Notes: generated by a model from the letters alone, not told the origin. Shown: positions 12,848 through 21,562, counted from the first letter of the stretch. The stretch is DNA of 26,011 nucleotides from RGIG3009 sp045595445 (GCA_045595445.1 JAZOAK010000062.1:1-26011), one strand, 5' to 3'. Translations and numbers: made by a program.

Positions 12848-13243
12848 TCAGATTGTCTGCTTCACAAGGCAAGCCGTTGCCGTGATGATCAATGAAAAGA
12901 AAAACAAGAGTACGCCGGTGAGGATCGCCCCGACAATACTCGTAGCCACAAACGGGATCGCCAACAAGACGACCGAGAACAGCACGGTTCCCACAATACC
13001 GCTAAGCAAAGAGTTTACCGTTTTCGCGGTACAAGACGCGGCAGTTGCCTCTGTAAGAAACGCGTTTACGAGCAGGATCGCCAAATACGCCACTGCAACG
13101 CCGAATGTCACCCATAAAAACGCAGGCGTTACCGTGATGACCGCCATGATGCGCAAAAAGGCCGCCACAACGCCGATAATCAGGCTGACAACGACCGCAA
13201 TGCTTGTACACGTGTTTCTACAACCGCAAGCGAAATTTGCCAT
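12848..13243 (-). CDS. Small hypothetical membrane protein, four predicted helices
   Basis: A 131-residue protein that I do not recognise. It begins MANFACGCRNTC, with cysteines at positions 6, 8 and 12, then has four hydrophobic segments (about 15-34, 40-62, 78-98 and 100-126). Two further cysteines lie at about 71 and 124. It has almost no soluble domain. The start is the ATG at 13243 reading leftward, preceded by a near-perfect GGGAGGTGAT ribosome binding site (13250-13259). The frame is open further upstream, but that extension lacks a ribosome binding site and crosses the promoter of the divergent gene, so I rejected it. No promoter for this gene could be assigned with confidence. It is divergent from the ThrE-like pair and convergent with the PnuC-like gene. 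Confidence 0.75.
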   Translation of the reverse strand: MANFACGCRNTCTSIAVVVSLIIGVVAAFLRIMAVITVTPAFLWVTFGVAVAYLAILLVNAFLTEATAASCTAKTVNSLLSGIVGTVLFSVVLLAIPFVATSIVGAILTGVLLFFFSLIITATACLVKQTI

Positions 13244-13301
13244 CTCAAAATCACCTCCCATACCACCATATTCCGCGGCGTGGGGAGGTGTGAAAGAAAG
13301 G

Positions 13302-13330
13302 TTGAATCTCGTCAAAAAATATGCTATACT
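13302..13330 (+). promoter_or_regulatory. Promoter of the ThrE-like operon
   Basis: A -35 TTGAAT (13302-13307) and a -10 TATACT (13325-13330) are exactly 17 bases apart, 32 bases before the ATG at 13363. It has the same -35 sequence as the amidohydrolase operon promoter. Confidence 0.75.
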
Positions 13331-13362
13331 CCTCTTATATTTTGGAGTTGAGGAGTAACGGT

Positions 13363-14115
13363 ATGACACAACTGCTGAACTGCGCCATGGATATTGGCGA
13401 GCAATTGCTTGTCTGCGGCGCAGAGGTTCACCGTGTGGAAGACAGCGTGAAACGCATTTGCGAGGCGTTCGGCGCCGTACGCACCGACGTGTTTATTATC
13501 ACCAGCAGTATGGTGGTGACGGTGCACGATGCCGAAGGGAACACCTGCACCCAAACGCGTCGCATCATCTCCACCGGTACCGATTTTGAAAAGATCCATC
13601 GTCTTAATGCCTTGTCGCGTAAGATCTGTTCCGAGGGGCTGACGGTATCGCAGATACAAGCAGAACTTGCCTGTATTGCCACGGTGAAATCTCATCCGCT
13701 ATGGGCAGAATGTCTGTTTTACGCGATCATTTCCGGCGCATTCACGCTGTTTTTCGGCGGCGGATGGATTGAAGCGGCGGTGGCGCTTGTCATCGGCGGG
13801 TTGATTCGTTTGGTGATAGGGGTGGCAGATAAAACCGTTGCCAATAAAATCTTTTCCAGATTTCTCGCCTCGTTCACGGCAACGGCCTTGGCAGTTGCCG
13901 CCTTAAAACTTGGCTGGGTACCGGACGTGGATAAGATGATGATCGGCATCATCATGACGCTCATTCCGGGCATCGGTCTGACAAACGCCTTGCGTGATCT
14001 GTTTACCGGTGACAGTATTGCCGGTTTGCTTCGTTCGATCGAAGCGGTGCTGATCGCACTGGCGATCGCCGCCGGCTACTTCCTGTTTGCCGTGTTGGGA
14101 GGTGTTGTCGGATGA
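13363..14115 (+). CDS. Threonine/serine exporter ThrE-like, N-terminal half (YjjP/DUF1212 type)
   Basis: A 250-residue membrane protein. The soluble N-terminal part carries family blocks (CGAEVHRVEDSVKRIC, then VFIITSSMVVTV and TRRI). It is followed by about five hydrophobic segments and the conserved LIPGIGLTNALRDLFTGD turn. ThrE exporters move threonine and serine out of the cell. In many bacteria the protein is split into a large YjjP-like and a small YjjB-like subunit, as here. The start is ATG 13363 with GAGGAG at 13350-13355; a longer in-frame start would lie inside the promoter. The gene overlaps the next by the four bases ATGA, and the two proteins should form one transporter. The export substrate is inferred from the family. 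Confidence 0.9.
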   Translation: MTQLLNCAMDIGEQLLVCGAEVHRVEDSVKRICEAFGAVRTDVFIITSSMVVTVHDAEGNTCTQTRRIISTGTDFEKIHRLNALSRKICSEGLTVSQIQAELACIATVKSHPLWAECLFYAIISGAFTLFFGGGWIEAAVALVIGGLIRLVIGVADKTVANKIFSRFLASFTATALAVAALKLGWVPDVDKMMIGIIMTLIPGIGLTNALRDLFTGDSIAGLLRSIEAVLIALAIAAGYFLFAVLGGVVG

Positions 14116-14570
14116 CGTTTGCGGAGTTGTTGCAGATCATTACCGGTGCTGTCGGCTCGCTCGGCTTTGCTCTCTTGTTTAACGTGCGCGGCAAACGCGT
14201 GTGGGTTGCTGCACTTGGCGGTCTATTGTCGTGGCTGATCTTTTTACTGCTCTCCCGCTTTATCGACAGCGAAGCGGTCAACTATTTCATCGTCTCGTTT
14301 TTGATATCGGTGTATGCCGAGATCATGGCGCGCGTGATGAAAACGCCCACGACCACCTTTATCACCACGTCACTCATCCCGCTGATCCCCGGCGGTTCAC
14401 TTTACTACACGATGGCGTATGCCTTCCAAAGCGACGCGGGACGGTTTGTGGAAAAGGCGGTATACACCTTAGAACTGGCGGCGGCATTGGCGCTGGGAGT
14501 TATCGCCGCCACGGCATTCACGAAATTATTTTATAACGGCTTGCGTGCCGTTACCAAAATGAGGGGGTAA
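14112..14570 (+). CDS. Threonine/serine exporter ThrE-like, C-terminal half (YjjB/DUF3815 type)
   Basis: A 152-residue membrane protein with about four to five hydrophobic segments, the partner of the preceding gene. The family block LIPLIPGGSLYYTMAY lies near residues 95-110 and mirrors the PGIGLT turn of the larger subunit. VNYFIVSFLISVYAEIMARVMKTPTTTFI matches the usual small-subunit core. It starts within the stop of the upstream gene (ATGA), so translation is coupled. The GtrA gene begins only 5 bases after the stop and probably belongs to the same transcript. Confidence 0.9.
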   Translation: MTFAELLQIITGAVGSLGFALLFNVRGKRVWVAALGGLLSWLIFLLLSRFIDSEAVNYFIVSFLISVYAEIMARVMKTPTTTFITTSLIPLIPGGSLYYTMAYAFQSDAGRFVEKAVYTLELAAALALGVIAATAFTKLFYNGLRAVTKMRG

Positions 14571-14575
14571 AATAC

Positions 14576-14989
14576 ATGAGCGAGAAAAAGAAAGAACTGA
14601 TTCGCGCCATTAAATTCACGCTGTTCTCGGCAAGTGCGGGAATTATTCAAACACTGACCTTTACGCTGATGTACGAAGTACTCCACTGGGTATATTGGGT
14701 GTCATATTTGACTGCTCTCGTGCTATCGGTGCTGTGGAACTTCACACTCAACCGCAACATCACGTTCAACTCTGCAAGCAACATCCCTGTTGCAATGCTG
14801 AAAGTCGCGGCATTCTACGTCGTGTTCACCCCTCTCTCCACGTGGGGCGGTGCCGCACTCGAAGGAATCGGTTGGAACGGCTTTTTGGTCCTCGTCATTA
14901 CGATGTTGCTCAACTTCGCACTGGAATTTCTGTACGACCGCTTCTTCGTATTCGGTGCAAGCATTGATACCCGCGAAACCAAGAAATAA
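14576..14989 (+). CDS. GtrA family membrane protein
   Basis: A 137-residue protein with four predicted membrane helices (about 10-33, 38-55, 75-95 and 100-122). It contains the GtrA signature LWNFTLNRNITF after the second helix and the closing NFALEFLYDRFFVF. GtrA proteins are thought to take part in moving lipid-linked sugars across the membrane, usually beside a glycosyltransferase. No glycosyltransferase is in this window, so the partner is unknown. The start is ATG 14576; the GAGGGGGT ribosome binding site overlaps the end of the upstream gene. It ends just before a shared terminator and is convergent with the ABC operon. Confidence 0.9.
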   Translation: MSEKKKELIRAIKFTLFSASAGIIQTLTFTLMYEVLHWVYWVSYLTALVLSVLWNFTLNRNITFNSASNIPVAMLKVAAFYVVFTPLSTWGGAALEGIGWNGFLVLVITMLLNFALEFLYDRFFVFGASIDTRETKK

Positions 14990-14992
14990 GAA

Positions 14993-15030
14993 TAACAAAA
15001 GCGCCTGTCTGATGACAGGCGCTTTTGTTA
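14993..15030 (+). terminator. Bidirectional terminator that includes the ABC gene stop codon
   Basis: A perfect 17-bp stem (14993-15009 with 15014-15030) with a 4-base TGAT loop. The core is AAAAGCGCCTGTC/GACAGGCGCTTTT, so either direction ends in T's. The TAA stop codon of the leftward ABC gene (15030-15028) is itself part of the stem. Confidence 0.92.
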
Positions 15031-17310
15031 TGCCTTTTTCGGTGCCATGTTCGACATCTGTCGTTGTGCCATCACGAGATTATAATAGATCCCTTTCTTT
15101 TGGAGCAACTCCTCGTGCGTGCCAACTTCCGCGATCATACCCTTATCGAGGACGATCAACCGCGTGGCATTGCGTAGGGTAGATAATCTGTGTGCGATTG
15201 CAAACGTGGTACGATTGTTCATGAGTTGTTGTAAGGCGTCTTGAATTTGCCGTTCGGTCGCGGTATCCAGCGCGGCTGTCGCCTCGTCCAAAATGAGGAT
15301 ACGCGGGTCGTGCAAGAGCGCGCGTGCGATGGAAATGCGTTGCCGTTCACCACCCGACAGGGTGTATCCCTTTTCGCCGATCTGCGTATCGTACGCATCG
15401 GGCAAGCGCATGATGAACTCGTGCGCCCCCGCCACCGTCGCCGCGTGCAGGATTTCTTCGCGGGTGGCGGTGGGTTTGGCATAGGCGATGTTATCGTACA
15501 CCGTGCCCGCAAACAAAAAGGTTTCTTGCAATACCACACCGATCTGTGAGCGTAGCGCCTCTTGCGAGTAGTCACGCAGGTCGATGCCGTCAATGCAGAT
15601 AGAACCGCCGTCGACGTCGTATAAGCGCATCAACAAATTGATCAGCGTTGTTTTACCGGCACCGGAACGACCGACGATACCGATCATCTCACCCGGTTCA
15701 ACGTGCAGATCAATGCCACGCAGAACGTCGGTGGTGTTATCGTATCCGAACGACACGTTCTTGAAATCCACCGTACCGACGATGGACGCCGTTTTTGCAT
15801 CCGTTTTATCGTCAATTTCAAGGGTTTCGTCAATGATCTCAAACAGTTTTGTGGCCGAGGTCGCGAAATCCTCCAAGCGTTGCGGCAGCATGGATAACCA
15901 CCGCAGGGGGGTATATAACATACTGACATAGGTGGAGAACTGTGCCATTTGTCCCAGCGTCATGGTCCCGTCCAAAATGCGGTTACCAACGTAGAACAAC
16001 ACAAAAAATTCACCGATCCCGATCAAGAAATGCAGAATGGGATGTACGGTCTGCCAATGGGTGCTTGCCTTAATAGAGGCATCGCGATACTCCGCGGAAA
16101 TGTTGTCAAACCGCTCGGTCTCATAGTCCTCCATACCGAACGCCTTGACCACGCGAATCCCTGAGAAAATATCGTGCAAGATCGTATTGGCGCGCACGCC
16201 CACGTTCCACCGCCGCCGCCACAAGAGTCGAAGCTTCTTGCGAATAAAACGGAACGAGAAGAACACAAACGGGGTGGGAAGCAGTACCAGCAGCGCCAAC
16301 CGCCAGTCGTAAACGAACAGATAGATCGAAACAAATAACAGCACCAATACTTCCTGCATAAATTCCGGAAGTACGTTGGTGATGAAATCACGAATAACCA
16401 CCGTATCGTCGGAGACACGGTGCATCAGCGTGCCCGCGGTACGCTGTGAGATGCGATTGATGGACATCGCTTGAATTTTGGCGAACACCATTTCGCGCAG
16501 GCTCACCACTACGTGGTTGCTGGAACGGATCAACGCACGGTTGCGCAGAACGGAGAGTGCGTGTGCTACGAGTTGTACCGCCGCCATCGACGCAATGACT
16601 CCGACGAACCCCGCTATTGAAACCGATTCGGGAGTGGGGGAGGTAATGTAGCCGTCCACCAACAGCCGGTTGAGCGACGGCGTGATCAGGTTGACGAGCG
16701 TGATGAGGAAAAATAGGATGACTGCCGTGAGCAGATACCATTTGAAAGGACGTGCTACGCTCCACAGTCGCGCGATGACGCCGCCTTTTTTGGTGCAATG
16801 CGGGCAAAACGAGGAGCCGGGAAGATAGGGGCGACCGCATTGCGTACAGAAACGCGCGACGTGTTGCAGGTATTCGTCCGAATACGTACCGTCCGCGCAG
16901 TATGCAGTCAGTTGTTTCATCACCGCGGCGATTTCCTCTGCAAACTGCTTGGTCGCACGGCAAATCAGATGCGGCTCGCCGTCTACCATACATTCCGCTG
17001 TCACGCTGCCTGTCGCTATCTGTACGGAAAAATCCGTTGCCGTTTCCAAGGAGTAGGAACGCACGAGCGCACCGTCCTGGTAGATTACCAAACGGTCGGT
17101 GAACACCACCGCCAGTCCGTCCACTTGCGGGGCGTGGGAGGCGGCATCCGCTTCACGATCGGGCAGATCAAAGGTGAACAACGCCACGATCGCGTCAGTC
17201 GGGCAATGCGGGTCGATGGCTATGAGCTGCTCGGTACGCGTGCGGCGGATACGTTCTTTATGTTCGGCGGCAAGTCGAGCGCCGTCGAATAAGGCACCTG
17301 GCTGTTTCAT
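15028..17310 (-). CDS. ABC exporter half-transporter with N-terminal zinc-ribbon extension (second of a pair)
   Basis: A 760-residue protein fusing membrane and ATPase domains. Residues 1-150 form an unusual globular N-terminal domain rich in beta strands, followed by a zinc ribbon with C155, C158, C169 and C172. The exporter membrane domain (about 190-480, six helices) comes next. The nucleotide-binding domain has Walker A GRSGAGKTT (547-555), signature LSGGERQR, Walker B ILILDEAT and the switch histidine in IAHRLST. ATP sites look intact. The start is ATG 17310 with AAGGAGGTG ending 6 bases upstream. A GTG nine bases earlier overlaps that ribosome binding site and is rejected. It follows the DUF1854 gene by 32 bases and very likely forms a heterodimer with the upstream ABC protein. 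The substrate is unknown. Confidence 0.9.
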   Translation of the reverse strand: MKQPGALFDGARLAAEHKERIRRTRTEQLIAIDPHCPTDAIVALFTFDLPDREADAASHAPQVDGLAVVFTDRLVIYQDGALVRSYSLETATDFSVQIATGSVTAECMVDGEPHLICRATKQFAEEIAAVMKQLTAYCADGTYSDEYLQHVARFCTQCGRPYLPGSSFCPHCTKKGGVIARLWSVARPFKWYLLTAVILFFLITLVNLITPSLNRLLVDGYITSPTPESVSIAGFVGVIASMAAVQLVAHALSVLRNRALIRSSNHVVVSLREMVFAKIQAMSINRISQRTAGTLMHRVSDDTVVIRDFITNVLPEFMQEVLVLLFVSIYLFVYDWRLALLVLLPTPFVFFSFRFIRKKLRLLWRRRWNVGVRANTILHDIFSGIRVVKAFGMEDYETERFDNISAEYRDASIKASTHWQTVHPILHFLIGIGEFFVLFYVGNRILDGTMTLGQMAQFSTYVSMLYTPLRWLSMLPQRLEDFATSATKLFEIIDETLEIDDKTDAKTASIVGTVDFKNVSFGYDNTTDVLRGIDLHVEPGEMIGIVGRSGAGKTTLINLLMRLYDVDGGSICIDGIDLRDYSQEALRSQIGVVLQETFLFAGTVYDNIAYAKPTATREEILHAATVAGAHEFIMRLPDAYDTQIGEKGYTLSGGERQRISIARALLHDPRILILDEATAALDTATERQIQDALQQLMNNRTTFAIAHRLSTLRNATRLIVLDKGMIAEVGTHEELLQKKGIYYNLVMAQRQMSNMAPKKA

Positions 17311-17342
17311 GCGTGTCACCTCCTTGACAACAGGGTATCCGT

Positions 17343-17954
17343 TTACAAATACAATTCAATCCGTCGGTAACTTTGACGGTCGAGCGCGTTGGCATCGGGA
17401 ATTTCGTAGCGGTTACCGTAGACGTCGGTGAGAAGTAACCGCAATTCGCCGTTTTCTCCTTCCAGTTTACGCATATCAACGTATACGTCGCGGAGTGAGA
17501 ACGAGGCTTCACCGAAATCACATTCCACCTGCCAGTACGAAATGCCGCGTTGCGTTTTAACCGACAGGATGCGCCGAATGACGGGACAATAGTACGATTC
17601 TTCCAATTCCCGCATCAACCGAGCACACACCGCTTCATCAAAATCCTCGGTAAGCGAACGGATAAACCCGATCTCGTGCTTGTCTTTGTCAAAGACGGAA
17701 ATGTACTCAAACGGCTTTTCAAACGGAAAGGCGCGGGAGAGGAAAATGCGGTCCAGCACCAGTTCCTCGGGTTCGCCCGCAGCGGGTTTGTCCTCGCGAC
17801 GGTGCTGTTCCCAAAGGGATACGTCCCGCCGGTCAATCGTGGCACGCAGCCCCAAAAAACCGTTCTTTTCGGTAAACGAACAGTTGTCGCGGTTCAAATA
17901 GGTGACCGATACGATATCGCTTAACGTCTGGGGGGACGGTGAGCTTTTGGACAT
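17343..17954 (-). CDS. DUF1854 family protein, partner of the flanking ABC exporters
   Basis: A 203-residue soluble protein matching the DUF1854 family: DRIFLSRAFPFEKPFEYISV, then an acidic IGFIRSL segment, ELEESYYCPVI, YWQVECDFGEASFSLRDVY, and the closing DVYGNRYEIPDANALDRQS. As I recall the Pfam note, this domain is otherwise found at the C-terminus of ABC transporters and is suspected to bind ligand. Relatives beside cyanophycin genes are also annotated, but no cyanophycin gene is in this window. Here it is a stand-alone gene between two ABC genes. The start is ATG 17954 with AAAGGAG upstream. A start 21 bases earlier would put the ribosome binding site inside the gene, so I rejected it. 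It overlaps the upstream ABC gene by 34 bases. Confidence 0.88.
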   Translation of the reverse strand: MSKSSPSPQTLSDIVSVTYLNRDNCSFTEKNGFLGLRATIDRRDVSLWEQHRREDKPAAGEPEELVLDRIFLSRAFPFEKPFEYISVFDKDKHEIGFIRSLTEDFDEAVCARLMRELEESYYCPVIRRILSVKTQRGISYWQVECDFGEASFSLRDVYVDMRKLEGENGELRLLLTDVYGNRYEIPDANALDRQSYRRIELYL

Positions 17955-20260
17955 GGCGTCACATCTCCTTTCCATTCTTCAATACCGATGTTTTTGAGCG
18001 CTTCCGCCTGCATACGGTACAACTTATGGTAAATGCCTTTTTTGGCAATAAGTTCAGTATGTGTGCCGCTTTCGGGCATCTTTCCGTTGTCAATCACGAT
18101 GAGCTTGTCGGCATTTCGCAACGTCGATAACCGATGCGCGATCATGATGGTCGTGCGCCCGACGGACAAGCGTTCGAGCGCTGTGTGAATTTGCCGTTCG
18201 GTTTCGGTATCCATCGCCGAGGTAGCTTCGTCCAAAATCAAGATGCGTGGATCGCGCAGCACCGCGCGGGCAATGGATACGCGTTGCCGCTCGCCGCCGG
18301 ACAGATCCTTGTAGCCGGTACCGATCATGGTCGCGTAGCCGTCAGGCAGTTGCATGATAAAGTCGTGCGCGCCGGCAATACGTGCGGCGGTAAGGACCTC
18401 GTCGAGTGTCGCATCGGGGCGGGCATAGCGGATGTTTTCCAAAATCGTGCCGACAAACAAATACGTTTCCTGCGACACGATGGCGACGTTTTTCCGCAAA
18501 CAGTCAAACGAGAGGTCTTTCACGTTGATACCGTCAATGCAGATCTCGCCGTCGGACACGTCGTACAAGCGGATCAGCAAATTGGCGAGGGTGGATTTTC
18601 CCGCACCCGTGTGGCCTACGATGCCGATGGTCTTGCCCGCCTCGATTTCAAAACTCACGCCGTCGATGACCTTGTGATTTTTGAGGTACGAGAACTCCAC
18701 GTCACGAAAACTGACGTGTCCCTCAATGGTTTCGGGGGAAAGCGGGTCCTTGGCTTCCAGTACGTCAGGAACGGTATCCATGATCTCAAAGAGCCGCGAG
18801 CAGGCATTCAGACAATCGGTTGCTAAATTGGTGATCTGGGCAAAGCTCTGCAACGGCGAGTAGATCATGTTCAAATACGCGACAAAGCTCAGCAGCAGAC
18901 CGTAGGAGAGTTCTCCTTTCATCACCATAAAGCCGCCGAACGCCCAAATCAGGGAACCGCCGAGACTTAACAGAAAATTGGCGAGGGGGAACGCAACGGA
19001 CTGGAACGCCGACAAGTTTTCGTCCGACTGAGCAAGCCGCTTGGAATAACGGTTAAAGCGGTTTATCTCCTGCTTTTCCTTGGAAAAGGCTTTGACCACG
19101 CGAATACCGCTCAGAATATCACTCAAAGCGCTCGACAAGGCGCGGTTGCCGGAAAACCGCTTTGCGTGCAGTTCGTGCAAGCGGCGGTAGCAAAACCGAA
19201 TCATGACGGCGTACAACGGAATCGAAAGCAAGGAAAGCAACGTCAGCAGGGGGTTCACGTACAACATCACGCCGAGCAATGCCACGATCTGTACGCCGTT
19301 GACGAGCAGGTGTGTCAATCCGTGCAAGAAAAATTGGTGAATGGTTTGTGCGTCGCTGTTCACCTGTGTCATCAACCCGCCGGTTTGCCGTCCGTTGAAA
19401 AAGCCGAGTGACAAACGGCGGATCGCGTTGAAGATCGTGAGTTTCAGATCGTAAGTGACTTTGGCGGCGATGCGCGACGAGACAATACCGTTGACCATAT
19501 TCATCAGCACCGAAAAGACGCGAATACTGACAATCATGGACAAGACCAGTAACACTTGACCGTAGAACGAGCCGTTTTCGCTCAGCACCTCGTCATAGAA
19601 AAACGCAGAACTGATATACGGCGACAAGACACCCAGCGCGCTGATAGCGACCAGCAACAACAGCATCACGATCAGCGAGCGGTAGTATTTGAAGAAAAAG
19701 CCTGCCAACCGCCGAATTAAACGAGTCTTGTTCATGCATTTCGGGCAAACGCGGCGATTGGGGTTGGGATAACGCGTTCCGCAGATGGGGCAGACGGTAT
19801 CGCTGTCGGCGTCGTCGTCCGGGATATGCGGCTTGCCGTTTTTCAGGTCGCGCAGATGGTGTGCAAAGCGGGACAGCCCATCCTTGTGCGTGTTGGTGGA
19901 ACACGCCAAACGAACATAACCGCCGTCAGCGGTGCTGACGGCGGTTAAACGACAAGTCGACAGCAATTCCTCTACGGAAAAATCAGAAAGCGAGGCAAGT
20001 GGGTACTGCGCGTAAGACAACTCGGTAAACTGTGACCGAATACGTACGCGTGACGCGCCCCGAAAGATTGATTTTTTCGTCTTTTCCACAATGGAAAAAA
20101 CGCCCGAGAGAATTGCTAAGTGTTCGGTTGTGGCGACAAGATAGCACTCACACAGCGCACCGCTGAGATCGCGGTCGCTGTGTGCTGCAACTTGAATGGA
20201 TGCAGTTTCAATGCCTTTCTTGGCAAACAGGTCAAGCACTTCGGCAGGACAGTTGACCAT
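17921..20260 (-). CDS. ABC exporter half-transporter with N-terminal zinc-ribbon extension (first of a pair)
   Basis: A 779-residue ABC exporter subunit. The first 150 residues form a globular domain, followed by a zinc ribbon with C157, C160, C172 and C175. Then come a six-helix exporter membrane domain (about 190-490) and an ATPase domain with Walker A GHTGAGKST (549-557), LSGGERQR and LDEATSAMD. Its plan is the same as that of the second ABC protein in the operon, but the sequences differ throughout, as expected for a heterodimeric pair. The extension replaces nothing in the core; it is extra. The charged C-terminal tail (about 25 residues) is encoded over the DUF1854 start. The start is ATG 20260 with GAAAGGAAG upstream, 30 bases after the CvpA-like gene. 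The substrate is unknown. Confidence 0.9.
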   Translation of the reverse strand: MVNCPAEVLDLFAKKGIETASIQVAAHSDRDLSGALCECYLVATTEHLAILSGVFSIVEKTKKSIFRGASRVRIRSQFTELSYAQYPLASLSDFSVEELLSTCRLTAVSTADGGYVRLACSTNTHKDGLSRFAHHLRDLKNGKPHIPDDDADSDTVCPICGTRYPNPNRRVCPKCMNKTRLIRRLAGFFFKYYRSLIVMLLLLVAISALGVLSPYISSAFFYDEVLSENGSFYGQVLLVLSMIVSIRVFSVLMNMVNGIVSSRIAAKVTYDLKLTIFNAIRRLSLGFFNGRQTGGLMTQVNSDAQTIHQFFLHGLTHLLVNGVQIVALLGVMLYVNPLLTLLSLLSIPLYAVMIRFCYRRLHELHAKRFSGNRALSSALSDILSGIRVVKAFSKEKQEINRFNRYSKRLAQSDENLSAFQSVAFPLANFLLSLGGSLIWAFGGFMVMKGELSYGLLLSFVAYLNMIYSPLQSFAQITNLATDCLNACSRLFEIMDTVPDVLEAKDPLSPETIEGHVSFRDVEFSYLKNHKVIDGVSFEIEAGKTIGIVGHTGAGKSTLANLLIRLYDVSDGEICIDGINVKDLSFDCLRKNVAIVSQETYLFVGTILENIRYARPDATLDEVLTAARIAGAHDFIMQLPDGYATMIGTGYKDLSGGERQRVSIARAVLRDPRILILDEATSAMDTETERQIHTALERLSVGRTTIMIAHRLSTLRNADKLIVIDNGKMPESGTHTELIAKKGIYHKLYRMQAEALKNIGIEEWKGDVTPCPKAHRPPRR

Positions 20261-20290
20261 GACGCCACTTCCTTTCTGGGGAGAGGGAAT

Positions 20291-21472
20291 TTACGCAATA
20301 CCGAAAACAGAAAGCAAGGAGGACACGACCTCGTCGTCCACGCCCAGTTCGTCAGCGTACTCTTGGACGGCATCCTTGATCTCTTTCTTTTCCTTGTTCG
20401 TCAGGTCTTCGGTGTTGCTTGCGAAATGTTCCGCCAGTTCTCCACGGTTTTCCAAAATCGCTGAGGTCAACACCGAGGAAGACAAGACGGTCTTGATGAT
20501 CTCCTCGTCGGTGTAATCAGAGGGGTTAGAGAGCATCGACGCGATACCGGTAATCGCATTGAGTTCTTTGGAATATTCCTCCGAAGAAAGTGTCGAACGC
20601 AGATCGGGGATCTTGTCCAGCGCTTTCAGCAGGGTATCGACGATCACTTGATACGACTCGTCGGCGGGTATGAGCTGTGTGATCACGTCTTTGGTGACGG
20701 AAATGAGCAATTCAAACGATTCATCCGGCAACTCTTGTAACGCTGCGGACACCGATTGAGCATCCTCCGCGTTTTGAAAACCCTCCACCAAATTCAGCAA
20801 GGAGAAGGAGGTAGAGATCACCTTGCGCGCATCGGAAGTGAGTCCGCGGAACAGCCAACCGGACAGCGCGTAATCCACCTTGACGATCGCCGTATTGGCT
20901 ATCGCATCAACCGACTCCATCATCTCATCGTCTATTTCCTCCGCCAGTGAAGAAGCGGCGATCTGTTCGTCGATTTCGTTAAGCATCGTCGGATATCCGC
21001 CGACCGGCAATACGCAAGAAATGGTGATAGCGAGTGCCAACACGCCGCCGAGGATCGCACCGAACAATTTATCGTGCGGGACAGCGTGCATTGCTTCGTT
21101 GTCGGCAAATTTTTTCTTCAAGGGAACGTAAGCGAAAAACGACAGTTTATCGATCACAAAGAACACGATCATAAAAACGAGGGGCGCCAGTAAGCCGCCG
21201 CCCAATTTGACGATCATTTCTCGCAACGCAGACATACTCGTCAGCACGGCAAGATCCTCACCGATCAAGGACGTAAGCAAGCCGGAAAGGAGGGCGCCGA
21301 TCGGTTTGACAAGCAGTTTGGCAATAAGAAATGCCAACACACCCGAAACGACGAAACAACCCAAACGCATGGCGCTGTTAAAGACACCGCGACGGTAACC
21401 CAGCCAGATGCAAAGCCCTAACGACACCGCCAAAACGAGTGCGGAATACACTGTAAAAATGATCGACAGCAT
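20291..21472 (-). CDS. CvpA-like membrane protein with long helical C-terminal region
   Basis: A 393-residue protein. The first 165 residues hold about four to five hydrophobic segments, with a GYRRGVFNSAMRL turn after the first helix, as in CvpA/colicin V production-type proteins. The remaining 230 residues are acidic, helical and mostly soluble, with no domain that I recognise. The start is ATG 21472 (leftward) with AGGAGGGGAT upstream. It is the first gene of the minus-strand operon with the zinc-ribbon ABC exporters. CvpA-family proteins are linked to envelope functions, but their mechanism is unclear, and this link is by fold pattern only. It may help the exporter, or may simply share the promoter. 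Confidence 0.7.
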   Translation of the reverse strand: MLSIIFTVYSALVLAVSLGLCIWLGYRRGVFNSAMRLGCFVVSGVLAFLIAKLLVKPIGALLSGLLTSLIGEDLAVLTSMSALREMIVKLGGGLLAPLVFMIVFFVIDKLSFFAYVPLKKKFADNEAMHAVPHDKLFGAILGGVLALAITISCVLPVGGYPTMLNEIDEQIAASSLAEEIDDEMMESVDAIANTAIVKVDYALSGWLFRGLTSDARKVISTSFSLLNLVEGFQNAEDAQSVSAALQELPDESFELLISVTKDVITQLIPADESYQVIVDTLLKALDKIPDLRSTLSSEEYSKELNAITGIASMLSNPSDYTDEEIIKTVLSSSVLTSAILENRGELAEHFASNTEDLTNKEKKEIKDAVQEYADELGVDDEVVSSLLSVFGIA

Positions 21473-21498
21473 ACAAAATCCCCTCCTAAATCCTTATT

Positions 21499-21528
21499 AT
21501 TGTAACATGGGGCAGAATTGACTGTCAA
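21499..21528 (-). promoter_or_regulatory. Promoter of the CvpA-like / ABC / DUF1854 operon
   Basis: Read leftward, a perfect -35 TTGACA (21528-21523) and a -10 TACAAT (21504-21499) are 18 bases apart, 26 bases before the start codon. It is the only clear promoter found for the four-gene operon. Confidence 0.8.
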
Positions 21529-21562
21529 TATCAGCGGGTAAAAAAATCGCGTGGGCGCTCAT

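Noticed and set aside
13328..13356. ACTCCTC/GAGGAGT dyad that could hide the ThrE ribosome binding site
   Set aside because: The left arm overlaps the -10 box and would lie upstream of the transcription start, so it would not be in the mRNA.
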